Under the pieces are notes generated by a model. That model was given only the letters and a program-made list of their open reading frames with translations. It was not told the DNA's origin and searched no databases. The position numbers were made by a program, and so were the translations under genes. 64,000 nt of DNA from Helcococcus massiliensis (GTDB lineage Bacteria > Bacillota > Clostridia > Tissierellales > Peptoniphilaceae): positions 109,274 through 173,273 of the forward strand of contig NZ_OGVE01000004.1 of the NCBI RefSeq assembly GCF_900258485.1, in the 5' to 3' direction. Below, in pieces: positions 18,880 to 26,578 of this stretch; the stretch's first letter is position 1, and each line of letters starts with the position of its first letter.

Positions 18880-19980
18880 ATGAAAAAATTATTAAGTTTA
18901 TTATTAGCTTTAGTTTTAGTATTTTCATTAGTTGCATGTTCAGATAAGGGAACAGAAACTAAGAGTGAAACAAAAACTGAAACTGCAGGCGAAGCAGGAA
19001 AAGAAACTGCAAAAGAAGCAGAAACAAGTGCAGCTATTGAAAAAATTGCTTTAGGTACAAGTGTATCATTAAAAAGTAGTAAAGACTCAACTGCACAAAA
19101 AGACGTTACAATTGCAGCTTTAGCTTTAGACGCTGAAGGTAAAATTGTAAAAGCACATATTGATGTTGCTCAAAGTAAATTTAAAGTTAAAGAAGATGGA
19201 ACTTTTGAAGTAGCACCAGAATCAGCAGAATTCAAAACAAAACACGAATTAAAAGATGACTATGGTATGAAAAAAGCTTCAGGCATCGAAAAAGAATGGT
19301 TTGAACAAGCTAAAGGATTCGAAGATTACATAATTGGTAAGACAATTGATGAAGTAGTTGCTATCGAAACAAAACCTTCAGAAGATGGATCGCATCCAAA
19401 TGTACCAGCAGAAGCAGACTTATTAGCTACAACAACAATTGACATTGGATCATTCCAAAAAGCAGTTGCTGATGCAGCAAACCACACAAAAGAAGCTAAG
19501 GGAGCAGAAAAATTAGGTCTAGCTGTTAAAACAGCTTTAGGTCACGGCACAACTCCAGCTCAAGATGGTAAGAGTGCAAATGTACAATTTGAATCAAACA
19601 TTTCAGTTACAGCTTTAGATAAAGATGGTAAAGTAGTTGCTGCTTTAATCGATACAGCACAAAACTCAGTACCATTTGGTGAAGACCACAAAGTTTCTTC
19701 AGAATTAAAAGCTGAAGGTACAACAAAGAAAAAACTTGGTGCAGAATATGGAATGAAAGAAACATCAGCTAAGATCGGTAAGATTAAAGATGGTGGAGAA
19801 TGGTTCGAACAAGTTGAAGGTCTAGAAAACCACTTAGTTGGAAAAACTAAAGATGAAATTTCAAGCATTGAATTAGCAGAAGGTAAACCAGCAGAAGGTA
19901 CAGACCTAGTTGCAACAACAACAATTACAATTACAGACTTACAAGAAGCAACAGTAAAATCATTTGATAATGTAAAATAA
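18880..19980 (+). CDS. Lipoprotein with two tandem domains, possible flavin-carrying partner of ApbE
   Basis: Secreted lipoprotein, 366 residues: signal peptide with lipobox LVAC (Cys20), then a T/E/K/A-rich spacer to about residue 50. Two related domains of about 150 residues follow. Matching blocks are ALDAEGKIVKAHIDVAQ with ALDKDGKVVAALIDTAQ, DYGMKKAS with EYGMKETS, EWFEQAKGFEDYIIGKT with EWFEQVEGLENHLVGKT, and LLATTTIDI with LVATTTITI. The next gene encodes an ApbE flavin transferase lipoprotein, so covalent FMN loading and a role in extracellular electron transfer are possible. The classical DGxTGAT-type FMN-binding signature is not visible, so the link rests on position. It has its own promoter and terminator. 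Confidence 0.7.
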   Translation: MKKLLSLLLALVLVFSLVACSDKGTETKSETKTETAGEAGKETAKEAETSAAIEKIALGTSVSLKSSKDSTAQKDVTIAALALDAEGKIVKAHIDVAQSKFKVKEDGTFEVAPESAEFKTKHELKDDYGMKKASGIEKEWFEQAKGFEDYIIGKTIDEVVAIETKPSEDGSHPNVPAEADLLATTTIDIGSFQKAVADAANHTKEAKGAEKLGLAVKTALGHGTTPAQDGKSANVQFESNISVTALDKDGKVVAALIDTAQNSVPFGEDHKVSSELKAEGTTKKKLGAEYGMKETSAKIGKIKDGGEWFEQVEGLENHLVGKTKDEISSIELAEGKPAEGTDLVATTTITITDLQEATVKSFDNVK

Positions 19981-20001
19981 TTTTATTGAATAAAAAATTC
20001 C

Positions 20002-20030
20002 AAGAAGGGCTCAATGAGCTCTTCTTTTTG
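20002..20030 (+). terminator. Terminator between the lipoprotein and apbE
   Basis: 11-bp stem 20002-20012 with 20016-20026 (one G-T pair), loop AAT, then a T tract. Confidence 0.85.
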
Positions 20031-20055
20031 TGTAATTTATTTTTTATAGTATAAT
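20028..20055 (+). promoter_or_regulatory. Possible promoter of apbE
   Basis: TTGTGT (20028-20033), 16-bp spacer, TATAAT (20050-20055), starting directly after the upstream terminator. The -35 is weak. Confidence 0.45.
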
Positions 20056-20084
20056 GTTATAGTTACAGAAAGATAGGAGTAGCT

Positions 20085-21140
20085 ATGAAAAAAATATTAT
20101 TATTCTTAAGTTTAGTTTTTGTTTTTACAGGATGTTCAAGTAAAAAAGAAAAACATACTAATACTTTTTACGATACTTTTGATACACAAATAATTTATTT
20201 AGAATATACAAAAACAGAAAAAGAGTATGAAGAAAATTATAATTTTGTAAAAGATGAATTTACAAGACTTCATAAACTATACGATAATTACAGAAAATAT
20301 GAGGGTGTGACCAATATAAGCACAGTAAATGAACAAGCTGGAAAAGAAGCTGTAGTGGTTGATAAAGACCTATTCAACCTTGTTAAGTTTGCTATTAATA
20401 ACTATGAAAAAAGTTTAGGTTATACCAATATAGCCATGGGGTCTGTGCTTGATATCTGGCATGATGTAAGAGAAAAAAATAAAGAGCTTGAAGAATCTGA
20501 AAGAACATTACCAAATAGAGCAGACTTAGATGAAGCCAATAAGCATTCAGATATAAATAATATAGTTTTAAATGAAGAGGATTCATCAATTTATATAAAA
20601 GACCCAAAGACTCAAATAGACTTAGGTGCTGTAGCCAAGGGTTATGCAGTTGAACTTATAGCTCAAAAACTTGAGGAAAAGGGTGTTGAAAATGGCTCTA
20701 TAAATGCTGGTGGAAATGTCAGAACTATTGGAAAGCCAGGTGATGGAAGAGAAACTTGGGGAGTGGCCTTACAAAATCCAAATTTGGAAGCAAAAGGATT
20801 TTTAGATGTTTTATATATAGAAGGTAGCAAGTCTGTAGTTACAAGTGGTGACTATCAAAGATTTTTTACTTACAAAGGTAAAAATTACCACCATTTAATA
20901 AATCCATATGAATTAGAACCTACAGAAAATTATAGGGCTGTAACAGTAGTTACAAAAGATTCAGGCCTAGCAGATTTACTATCTACAGCATTCTTCCTAG
21001 CAAAACCAGAAGAGTACGACCAATTAATCGAAAACTATAAAGACCAAGATATTGGATTAATTTGGGCTAACGAGACAATTGAAAAGAACACAGATAATAT
21101 GAATGAAATAATGGCATCAAAGGGTGCTAAAAGTAGATAA
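20085..21140 (+). CDS. apbE: FAD:protein FMN transferase (ApbE family lipoprotein)
   Basis: Transfers FMN from FAD to a Thr/Ser of target proteins outside the membrane. The 351-residue protein has a signal peptide with lipobox FTGC (Cys17). The ApbE core follows: an early FYDTFDTQI strand, GAVAKGYAVELIAQKLEEKG, the glycine-rich NAGGNVRTIGKPG, and the Mg/FAD-binding end ADLLSTAFFLA. The distal conserved Thr/Ser-Asp-like positions are present. The only obvious secreted protein beside it is the two-repeat lipoprotein upstream, the natural candidate substrate. A bidirectional terminator follows. Confidence 0.93.
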   Translation: MKKILLFLSLVFVFTGCSSKKEKHTNTFYDTFDTQIIYLEYTKTEKEYEENYNFVKDEFTRLHKLYDNYRKYEGVTNISTVNEQAGKEAVVVDKDLFNLVKFAINNYEKSLGYTNIAMGSVLDIWHDVREKNKELEESERTLPNRADLDEANKHSDINNIVLNEEDSSIYIKDPKTQIDLGAVAKGYAVELIAQKLEEKGVENGSINAGGNVRTIGKPGDGRETWGVALQNPNLEAKGFLDVLYIEGSKSVVTSGDYQRFFTYKGKNYHHLINPYELEPTENYRAVTVVTKDSGLADLLSTAFFLAKPEEYDQLIENYKDQDIGLIWANETIEKNTDNMNEIMASKGAKSR

Positions 21141-21149
21141 ATAGATTGA

Positions 21150-21180
21150 AAAGCGAAGATTTATTCTTCGCTTTTTTTAA
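21150..21180. terminator. Bidirectional terminator between apbE and the CBS-domain gene
   Basis: 10-bp stem 21150-21159 with 21165-21174, loop TTTAT, T tract on the plus strand. The tail overlaps the last codons of the convergent gene. Confidence 0.82.
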
Positions 21181-21626
21181 TCTAAAAAATCTTTGTAATT
21201 GTGTAAAAGGTTATTAGTCAACTTTAATACAGCTGATCTTGTAATCATCCCCTTATAAATCCCGTTATCATCTACTACATTTATAAAATTATAATTTATT
21301 AACAACTTAAATATCTCTTCAAGATCAAAATCTTCTCTAACAATTGCATAATGAGTATCTAAATGATCTCCAACAATTTCTGTTTCCAAAACTTCCATAG
21401 TAAAATTATCTAAGTCTAAAGACTTGTAAATTTTATTAATGGAAATTAAACCTATGAATTTTTTGTCATAATTTAAAACGGGAATAGACATATAATTTGA
21501 TTCTTTTAAAACTAAAATGGCGTGAGCTAGGCTGTTATTATAAAACACCATAGATATATTATTATTTTTTGTGACGATACTAGATGTATTGTTTAAAAAG
21601 TAATCACTAATCTTTTTTTCTATCAT
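21177..21626 (-). CDS. CBS-domain protein, CbpB-like c-di-AMP receptor candidate
   Basis: Cytoplasmic protein of 149 residues formed by a single CBS pair: first CBS around SLAHAILVLKESNYMSIPVLNYDKKFIGLISI, second around DLEEIFKLLINYNFINVVDDNGIYKGMITR. Size and layout resemble CbpB (YkuL) of Bacillus, Listeria and streptococci, which binds cyclic-di-AMP and, in its free form, activates the (p)ppGpp synthetase Rel. That function is taken from the family, and ligand binding is not shown here. It is divergent from the amidase gene and has its own start with AGGAGG. Confidence 0.75.
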   Translation of the reverse strand: MIEKKISDYFLNNTSSIVTKNNNISMVFYNNSLAHAILVLKESNYMSIPVLNYDKKFIGLISINKIYKSLDLDNFTMEVLETEIVGDHLDTHYAIVREDFDLEEIFKLLINYNFINVVDDNGIYKGMITRSAVLKLTNNLLHNYKDFLD

Positions 21627-21715
21627 GGATTCCTCCTAATGAAGTATATTAATAATTATATATCAAGTTAATGTGAAAATAAAATGAAGAAATACTAATA
21701 ATATACTTGTAAAAG

Positions 21716-21745
21716 TTACATTTTAATTACAAACTATGTTATAAT
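21716..21745 (+). promoter_or_regulatory. Probable promoter of the amidase gene
   Basis: TTACAT (21716-21721), 18-bp spacer, TATAAT (21740-21745), followed 30 bases later by a strong SD (GGGAGAAGGAG). Confidence 0.55.
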
Positions 21746-21780
21746 TTAACTATCGAATAAATAAATTAGGGAGAAGGAGA

Positions 21781-23817
21781 ATGAATACAAGTAAAGCAAA
21801 TATAAAATTAATAGTAGTTATTTTATTATTAGCAATTTTATTACCATTATTTGCTACTGTTTCTGGAGCTTATGCCAATATTGGTAGGACAGAACTAGAA
21901 AATCATGCAAATAAATATGGGTATGCTGTAGATACATCTAATTCTACTGTTAAATTAGAAAATACAGTAAATGGATATATAACAGCAGAGAATGCAGAAA
22001 AGAAGCAAAATCCAAAAACTAGATACACTGCAGGATCATATTATGTATATAAGTTATCAGGGAAGGCTGCAAACTTATCCAAAAAGCAAGGACAAGCGGG
22101 TTCATGGATAAATGTTGATGATTTAGCTAAAGCTGATACAAAGGCTCAGGGAGTTATTTCCGGTGATAAAGTAACAATCAATAATGATATTAAGGTTTAT
22201 ACAACTGCGAAAAATGCCTTAGAAGCAAAATCAGCTACAAAAAGCTATCAAGCAGGTACATACTATATCTACAAAAGAAGTGGTAATGCGATAAACATAG
22301 CTAAGAAAGCTGGAACTAGCGGTGGATGGATAGATGCAAGAAACTTAGAAGTAGAAGAAAATAAACCAAGTCCAAATCCTTCAGATAATACAAAAAACGA
22401 TGAAAAAGTAGTATTATCAAAAACAGTTGATGTTTATATGAATGGGCAAGATGCAAAAAACAAGAAAAATCCTGTTAAAACATATCCATCAGGCACATAT
22501 TATGTATTTAACAGAGTAAGTGGAGCGGTTAATGTTTCAAGAGTTAAAGGACAAGCTGGAGCTTGGGTAAACCTAGAATCTATAAATGATTCAAAGGTTG
22601 AAACACCAAAACCAACTAAACCAGCACCTAAACCAGAAGAATCTAAGCCAAGTCCATCTGTACCAAAAGAATCTAACAATAAGTCTTTAGCTAAAGGTTC
22701 AGCAGTAACCTTAAAATCAACAACTAAAGTATATTTAAATGCTGATAATGCTAAACTAGAAAGAAATTCAGTAAAAACTTATGCAGCGGGCACATATTAC
22801 ATCTTTAACACTACTAAAGATGCTATAAATATATCTAAAACAAAAAACAGCCCAGGCGCATGGATTAATATAAAAAACTTAAATACAGAATCAGCACCAA
22901 CACCAACACCAACACCATCTAAACCAGTAGATTCACCAGAGGTAAACACAAACTCTTTAACAATAGTTAATGGTATGGTCAATCTACCATATGATGTTCC
23001 TGTATATAGAACATCTTACAATGCATTAAAAGGTGTAGGTAATGTAGGTACATTTAAAGCAGGACAATATTATGTGTTTAATACAAATGGTAATGCTGTA
23101 AATATAACAAAAGTTAAGGGTGTACCTGGAGGATGGATAAGTGCAACAATAGCACCAAAAGCGTCAGATATAGAAAAACCAGGTGATAATTCTGTAGATG
23201 TGAAACCAGAAAATGGAAATAATTCTAGTTTTGTGATGGTATTAGATCCAGGTCATGGTGGTGGTGCAGCTCACAATAGAGGTGGCCTATTATTTAATGA
23301 AGGTGATCAAAACTATAAATTTGCTTTAGAAATTCAAAAAGCAGCAAGTAAATACCAAAATGTTACTACACAAATTACTAGGAGAAATATAAATGAAGAT
23401 CCTAGTTTAAGTGATAGGGCAAAAGCAGGTAACAATTCTGACTTATACCTATCTGTACACTCTAATGCTTCATCAAGTAGTTCTACTAGAGGTGTTGAAA
23501 TGTACGGATCTGTAGATAACAAATCCCAAGCATTTGCTGACGACTTAACAAAGGAAATCTCAAAGATGCTATCCACACCAAACAGAGGTGTTAGATATAG
23601 AGACTATGACTCAGGAAATATTACAAAAACAAAACCTGCTAGTGGTAAAGACTATTATGGAGTTTTAAGAGGAAATGGTTCTAAGGAAAAATATATAGTA
23701 GAAACTGTTTTCCATACAAATTACCAAGATTCAAAAGTTTACCTTGAAAAACAAGAAGCTCTTGCTGAAATGTTTATGAAAGTAGTAGCAAGACATTATA
23801 ATTTGAGGTTAAAATAA
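21781..23817 (+). CDS. Secreted N-acetylmuramoyl-L-alanine amidase with five wall-binding-like repeats
   Basis: Cleaves the amide between MurNAc and L-Ala in peptidoglycan. The 678 residues begin with a signal peptide (about 1-32). Five repeats of about 55 residues follow, at about 60, 137, 212, 312 and 400. Each has the pattern VY-x-A-x-NA-x8-Y-x-AGTYYIY-x-SG-x-A-x-NI and ends in a W (for example SGGWIDARNL). Pro/Thr/Lys linkers separate the later ones; one is coded by 3.5 copies of ACCAAC at 22896-22916. The C-terminal Amidase_3 domain (about 480-678) has the zinc and catalytic residues in VLDPGHGGG, FNEGDQNYKFA, LYLSVHSNAS and YIVETVFHTN. The repeats resemble SH3-type wall anchors, but I do not recognise the exact family. 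Confidence 0.9.
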   Translation: MNTSKANIKLIVVILLLAILLPLFATVSGAYANIGRTELENHANKYGYAVDTSNSTVKLENTVNGYITAENAEKKQNPKTRYTAGSYYVYKLSGKAANLSKKQGQAGSWINVDDLAKADTKAQGVISGDKVTINNDIKVYTTAKNALEAKSATKSYQAGTYYIYKRSGNAINIAKKAGTSGGWIDARNLEVEENKPSPNPSDNTKNDEKVVLSKTVDVYMNGQDAKNKKNPVKTYPSGTYYVFNRVSGAVNVSRVKGQAGAWVNLESINDSKVETPKPTKPAPKPEESKPSPSVPKESNNKSLAKGSAVTLKSTTKVYLNADNAKLERNSVKTYAAGTYYIFNTTKDAINISKTKNSPGAWINIKNLNTESAPTPTPTPSKPVDSPEVNTNSLTIVNGMVNLPYDVPVYRTSYNALKGVGNVGTFKAGQYYVFNTNGNAVNITKVKGVPGGWISATIAPKASDIEKPGDNSVDVKPENGNNSSFVMVLDPGHGGGAAHNRGGLLFNEGDQNYKFALEIQKAASKYQNVTTQITRRNINEDPSLSDRAKAGNNSDLYLSVHSNASSSSSTRGVEMYGSVDNKSQAFADDLTKEISKMLSTPNRGVRYRDYDSGNITKTKPASGKDYYGVLRGNGSKEKYIVETVFHTNYQDSKVYLEKQEALAEMFMKVVARHYNLRLK

Positions 23818-23842
23818 AAAACTTAAGTAAAATAAATAAGAC

Positions 23843-23876
23843 AAAGGAGCATTCAAAAGAATGTTCCTTTTATTTT
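23843..23876 (+). terminator. Terminator after the amidase gene
   Basis: 12-bp stem 23843-23854 with 23859-23870 (one G-T pair), loop AAAA, then TATTTTT. Confidence 0.85.
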
Positions 23877-23951
23877 TACCAAAATATCAAGTTTATCTTG
23901 AATAGTGGAAAAATATGTATAAAAAATATATAATTTAATATAAGGAGGAGT

Positions 23952-24575
23952 ATGATGAATGGTAAATTTATTGTATTCGAAGGTTCAGATGGTTCAGGAA
24001 AGTCAACAGTACTTGAAAGGGTAAAAAGCTATTTAGACCGAAAGAATATAGATTATGTATTAACAAGAGAACCAGGTGGTACATCTATAGGGGAACAAAT
24101 AAGGGAAATCTTATTAAATGTAGATAGCCATAAGATGCACGATAGGACAGAGGTTCTATTGTTTGCCGCGGCTAGGGCTCAATCGGTAGAAGAAAAAGTA
24201 AAACCTAATATTGAAGCTGGAAAGTTAGTTATTTCGGATAGGTATGTTTTATCCTCTTTAGCTTATCAAGGTTATGCAAGACAAGTAGGAGTTGACCAGG
24301 TAAAGGCGATAAATGATTTTGCAACAGATAGTTTAAAACCTGATTATACATTCTTCTTAGATGTTGATCCAATTACAGTTTTAAATAGAAAAAAAGCTAG
24401 TGAAGATCCAGATAGGTTAGAAAAAGAAACTAATCTCTTCCATGAAAGAGTATATGAAGGCTACAAACAATTGATGGATGATGAAGACTTTATTGTAATT
24501 GACGCCTCAAAGACAGTTGATGAAGTTGTAAATAATGTAATAGAAAAATTGGATGAAATTTTGGAGGAAAAATGA
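23952..24575 (+). CDS. tmk: Thymidylate kinase
   Basis: Phosphorylates dTMP to dTDP. The 207-residue protein has the P-loop FEGSDGSGKST, the DRY motif in SDRYVLSSLAYQG, TREPGGT for the acceptor site, and a LID region around RKKASEDPDRLE. AAGGAGGAG precedes two adjacent ATGs (23952 and 23955), and either could be used. It is the first of a tightly packed tmk-darA-holB-rsmI operon whose genes overlap by 1-4 bp. Confidence 0.96.
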   Translation: MMNGKFIVFEGSDGSGKSTVLERVKSYLDRKNIDYVLTREPGGTSIGEQIREILLNVDSHKMHDRTEVLLFAAARAQSVEEKVKPNIEAGKLVISDRYVLSSLAYQGYARQVGVDQVKAINDFATDSLKPDYTFFLDVDPITVLNRKKASEDPDRLEKETNLFHERVYEGYKQLMDDEDFIVIDASKTVDEVVNNVIEKLDEILEEK

Positions 24576-24898
24576 AATTAGTTTTAGCGATTGTTCAAGA
24601 TAATGATGTAAACATGTTAATGGATGATTTAGTAGATAATAAATTTTCAGTTACTAAACTATCTACAAGTGGAGGATTTTTAAAAGAAGGAAATACAACA
24701 TTACTTTTAGGGGTTGAAGAAGATAGGTTAGACAAATGTTTAGAAGTTATTGAAGCTAATAGTAAAAGAAGAAAAACAACAACTTCAATAATTAATGCAT
24801 CAGGCCAAGCTGCCTTATTTAATTCTTTACCTGTAGAAATAGAAATAGGTGGAGCAACCATATTTATTTTAGATGTTGAACAATTTATTAAATTATAA
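24572..24898 (+). CDS. darA: Cyclic-di-AMP receptor DarA/PstA (PII-like)
   Basis: PII-like signal protein that forms a trimer and binds c-di-AMP; its downstream partner is not settled. The 108-residue protein has the family start MKLVLAIVQDNDVNMLMDDL, the FSVTKLSTSGGFLKEGNTTLLLGVE stretch and the end GGATIFILDVEQF. It overlaps tmk by 4 bp and holB by 1 bp. The order tmk-darA-holB is conserved in Bacillus and many Firmicutes, which supports the call. Confidence 0.95.
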   Translation: MKLVLAIVQDNDVNMLMDDLVDNKFSVTKLSTSGGFLKEGNTTLLLGVEEDRLDKCLEVIEANSKRRKTTTSIINASGQAALFNSLPVEIEIGGATIFILDVEQFIKL

Positions 24899-25710
24899 TG
24901 TTAGATAAAATATTAAAAAAGCAAATAGATGAAAATAAGATTTTTCATGCCTATATATTTGAAGGTGCCAATAGTTTGGTTCAAGATCAATATAAAGAGT
25001 TTGCCAAAGAACTTTACGGAAAAGAAACCAATATTGATATAAATAATTTGGTTGAATTAATAGAAGCTGAAAATGAAAATATATCTATAGAACAAATTAG
25101 AGATTTAAATAGGAAAGTTTTCAACAAACCATCTAAGCTGAAATATAATTTATATGTTATAAAAGATGCACATTTTATGCGAACAGAAGCACAAAATGCC
25201 ATGTTAAAAACATTAGAAGACCTTCCTTCTTATAGTATTATTATCTTATTAACTAATAATAGGTATAAATTACTAGATACCATTATTTCTAGGTGTCAAT
25301 TGATTACTTTAGAAGGTCAAAGTGGTATAGATTTAAATAGTGAATTAAGCAAAAACACAATTCACTTATTAAAGGAAGCACTTTCAAACAAATATTACTT
25401 TATAAATAAAGAAAAAAACCTATTAAAAGAGCTTTCAAATAATAAAAGTGATTTTTTAAATCTATTGAGTAAGATTTTCATTGATGCGAAATTTACAGAC
25501 AATAATACTATTGAAAATATTGAATATAAAAATCTATTAAAGAGATTGGATAACTTCTTGATTAGTGAAATAGAAGAAGTTCTCATTAAAATAGAGAAAA
25601 TTAGAAGACTCTTAGATATTAAAATTAACTTTCAATTGGCAATAGAAGACCTATTTTTAACTATTATAAAAATAAATAAAAAAGTAGAAAAAAGAAAGAG
25701 CATTAAATGA
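24898..25710 (+). CDS. holB: DNA polymerase III subunit delta' (HolB-like)
   Basis: Clamp-loader wrench subunit. It has 270 residues, shorter than the usual 310-335. The region where related AAA+ proteins have Walker A reads FEGANSLVQDQYKEFA with no GKT. No zinc-module cysteines are present; the only cysteine is in SRC. The AAA+ core is still recognisable: KYNLYVIKDAHFMRTEAQNAMLKTLED and DTIISRCQLI, with the conserved SRC arginine finger. The position between darA and rsmI supports delta'. Its ATG overlaps the darA stop as TAATG. Confidence 0.85.
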   Translation: MLDKILKKQIDENKIFHAYIFEGANSLVQDQYKEFAKELYGKETNIDINNLVELIEAENENISIEQIRDLNRKVFNKPSKLKYNLYVIKDAHFMRTEAQNAMLKTLEDLPSYSIIILLTNNRYKLLDTIISRCQLITLEGQSGIDLNSELSKNTIHLLKEALSNKYYFINKEKNLLKELSNNKSDFLNLLSKIFIDAKFTDNNTIENIEYKNLLKRLDNFLISEIEEVLIKIEKIRRLLDIKINFQLAIEDLFLTIIKINKKVEKRKSIK

Positions 25711-26513
25711 TTTATTTTGTATCTACACCAATAGGAAACTTGGAAGATATAACGATTAGGGCGATAAAAACCTTAGAAAACTCTGATATAATATATTGCG
25801 AAGATACTAGGACATCAAAAAAACTTTTGGATGCTTATGATATCAAAGTTAAACTATCTTCCTATCATAAATTTAATGAAAAAGAAAGAGTAGATGAAAT
25901 TGTCGGTAAGGCTTTAGATGGACTAACTATCTCAATAATATCAGATGCTGGTATGCCGGCTATATCTGATCCTGGAAATATTCTTATAAATAGCTTAATA
26001 GAAAATAATATAGACTACACAGTCTTACCAGGACCTAGCGCCTTTACTACAGCCTTAGTCCTAAGTGGGTTTGATAATAGTGAATTTAAGTTTTCTGGAT
26101 TTTTTCCAAGCAAAGAAAAAGATAAAAAAGATTTAATAGAAAATATTAAAAAGGATCCTTGTACTAGGATATTCTACGAAAGTCCCCACAGGATTTTAAA
26201 AACTTTAGAGTTTTTATCAGAAAACATAAGTGATTACAAAATAGGAGTAATAAGAGAAATTTCTAAAATTCATGAAGACATTAAGTTATTCAAGGCTAGA
26301 GACTACGGACAAGTGGATATAGTTGAAAAAGGTGAGATAGTTTTATTGATAGATAAGTATAATGAAGTTGAACTTTTAGATGATGAACTTATTAAAAATA
26401 AAATGATAAATTTATTATCTGAAGGCTTAACAAAAAAATCAGCAATAAAAATTTTACAAAAAGAATTAAATATTAATAAAAATAAATTATATGATATTTC
26501 TTTAGAATTATAG
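25707..26513 (+). CDS. rsmI: 16S rRNA (cytidine1402-2'-O)-methyltransferase
   Basis: SAM-dependent methylation of C1402 in 16S rRNA. The 268-residue tetrapyrrole-methylase fold shows YFVSTPIGNLEDITIRAIKTL, CEDTRTSKKLL, SDAGMPAISDPG and LPGPSAFTTALVLSG, all hallmarks of RsmI. The C-terminal extension with LTKKSAIKILQKEL is also typical. It overlaps holB by 4 bp and ends the operon. Confidence 0.96.
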   Translation: MIYFVSTPIGNLEDITIRAIKTLENSDIIYCEDTRTSKKLLDAYDIKVKLSSYHKFNEKERVDEIVGKALDGLTISIISDAGMPAISDPGNILINSLIENNIDYTVLPGPSAFTTALVLSGFDNSEFKFSGFFPSKEKDKKDLIENIKKDPCTRIFYESPHRILKTLEFLSENISDYKIGVIREISKIHEDIKLFKARDYGQVDIVEKGEIVLLIDKYNEVELLDDELIKNKMINLLSEGLTKKSAIKILQKELNINKNKLYDISLEL

Positions 26514-26578
26514 GGTATTACACATTTATTATATATTTATATATTAGTCTAAATATATAGACTTAAAAAGGAGTAAAA

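Noticed and set aside
18880..19980. Standard FMN-binding domain protein
   Set aside because: The typical DG-x-TGAT-like attachment motif was not found in either repeat, so I kept the flavin role as a hypothesis only.
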